This document shows, piece after piece, positions 63,305 through 64,000 of a stretch of 64,000 nucleotides of DNA (positions are counted from its first letter, which is position 1; every line of letters starts with the position of its first letter). Source of the stretch: Streptomyces sp. cg36 (GTDB taxonomy: Bacteria > Actinomycetota > Actinomycetes > Streptomycetales > Streptomycetaceae); assembly GCF_041080675.1 (NCBI RefSeq), contig NZ_CP163520.1, forward strand, positions 5,952,001 to 6,016,000, read 5' to 3'. Both the position numbers and the translations under genes were made by a program. The notes under the pieces were generated by a model, which had not been told where the DNA came from, searched no databases, and saw only the letters and a list, made by a program, of their open reading frames with translations.

Positions 63305-64000
63305 GTGGCAGCAGCGGAGGCCGTCGGCGCGGCCGTGGCGCAGGCGCCGAGCTGGCGCGGGGGCTTCGGCCGGCTGTGGACGGCCGCGGTCGTGTCCCGG
63401 TTCGGGGACTCGCTGCGCACGGCCGCGCTGCCGCTGCTCGCCGCCTCACTGACCAGTGACCCCCTGAAGGTCTCGCTGGTGACCGCGGTCGGCTTCCTGC
63501 CCTGGCTGCTGTTCGGACTGCTCGGCGGCGCCGTCGCCGACCGGGTCGACCAGCGCCGGGCCATGTGGGCGGTCGACCTGGTGCGCGGTGCGCTGGTCGC
63601 CGCCTTCGCCGCGGCCGTGGCCCTCGGGCAGGCGTCCCTCGCCCTGCTCGTCGCGCTCGCCTTCGCGCTCACCTCGCTGCAGACGCTCTTCGACAACGCG
63701 GCGACCGCCCTGCTGCCCTCGCTGGTGCCGAAGTCCGCGCTCGGCCGGGCCAACGCCCGGCTGATGACCGGCCAGCAGCTGGCGGGGGGCTTCCTCGCCG
63801 CCCCGCTGGTGCCGCTGCTCCTGGCCGCGGGCCCCGCCGTGCCGTACGCGGCGGACGCGGCCACCTATGTGCTGGCGGCGGCCCTGGTGGCGTCGCTGCG
63901 GGCGGGCGCGCCGGACCGGCCCGCGCGCCCGCCCGGCTCGACGCTGCGCGGCGAGACCGCCGAAGGGCTGAGGGCGCTGTGGCGGGACCGCGTCCTGCGC
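63305..64000 (+). CDS. MFS transporter, 5' part only
   Basis: The reading frame is open to the window edge: 232 residues visible. After a short N-terminus (VAAAEAVGAAVAQAPSWRGG) come helices with FGRLWTAAVVSRFGDSLRTAALPLLAAS, GGAVADRVDQRRAMWAVDLVRG (the loop 2-3 motif), LTSLQTLFDNAATALLPSLV and LMTGQQLAGGFLAAPL; landmarks given separately. The pattern is of the EntS/DHA3 exporter type, which pumps out drugs or siderophores. GTG start with GGGGGAG upstream. TACCGT (63271-63276) is a candidate -10. Confidence 0.85.
   Translation, partial: MAAAEAVGAAVAQAPSWRGGFGRLWTAAVVSRFGDSLRTAALPLLAASLTSDPLKVSLVTAVGFLPWLLFGLLGGAVADRVDQRRAMWAVDLVRGALVAAFAAAVALGQASLALLVALAFALTSLQTLFDNAATALLPSLVPKSALGRANARLMTGQQLAGGFLAAPLVPLLLAAGPAVPYAADAATYVLAAALVASLRAGAPDRPARPPGSTLRGETAEGLRALWRDRVLR

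Overview
The window is about 72% G+C. Third codon positions are almost all G or C, GTG starts are common, and many genes begin at or a few bases after a TANNNT -10 box, as leaderless Streptomyces genes do. The gene order rpsA, coaE, uvrB, uvrA, uvrC-rapZ-yvcK-whiA, gap-pgk-tpiA-secG is that of the conserved central arm of a Streptomyces chromosome. I see no insertion sequence, integrase, prophage or CRISPR array. The window starts inside a gene for an Ig-like-repeat surface protein and ends inside a major-facilitator transporter gene.

Layout. 1-5.7 kb: Ig-like repeat protein (3' end), SPW_0924-type small protein, DUF3068 membrane protein, the helicase HrpB and a methyltransferase. 5.9-13.1 kb: rpsA, a secreted beta-helix protein with a possible DasR site upstream, PAC2 protein, coaE, a cluster of short direct repeats, then DUF3592, TPR, DUF6343-like and acyltransferase genes. 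13.2-17.7 kb: a small lipoprotein-like gene and three alpha/beta-hydrolases. 17.8-24.2 kb: SNF2 helicase coupled to a SWIM zinc-finger gene, a convergent DUF2293 gene, an 18-bp tandem repeat array, a conserved hypothetical gene, and an intergenic RNA whose core folds as a circularly permuted tRNA. 24.2-30.1 kb: aminotransferase and a divergent HxlR regulator, a kinase-like gene, psuG with a PfkB kinase, a cupin and ogt. 30.4-37.5 kb: MHYT membrane sensor, uvrB, two TerD-family genes and a manganese-riboswitch-controlled terC. 37.7-42.9 kb: small protein, MFS transporter, an EACC1-caspase/DnaJ pair, MBL hydrolase and a mycothiol-dependent enzyme. 43-50.7 kb: uvrA, a sugar kinase, a Tat Rieske protein, an HTH regulator, and a papain-like protease with a coupled secreted partner. 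50.9-64 kb: uvrC-rapZ-yvcK-whiA, an M14 carboxypeptidase, gap-pgk-tpiA, secG, an RbpA-family gene and the MFS gene.

How the genes work together. uvrA, uvrB and uvrC give the whole excinuclease within 21 kb, and ogt adds direct alkyl repair. gap-pgk-tpiA form a glycolytic block. uvrC, rapZ, yvcK and whiA are joined by overlapping stop and start codons, linking repair, envelope-precursor control and the sporulation regulator WhiA in one transcription unit with a probable internal whiA promoter. psuG and the PfkB gene overlap and form a pseudouridine-salvage pair.

The two regions most worth following up are the permuted tRNA-like RNA at about 23.94-24.16 kb and the EACC1 plus caspase/DnaJ-C gene pair at 39.55-41.45 kb. 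The first satisfies almost every conserved tRNA position and tertiary pair, but with its 3' half placed before its 5' half. The second carries an intact caspase dyad, a perfect EF-hand loop and a chaperone-like substrate-binding module.
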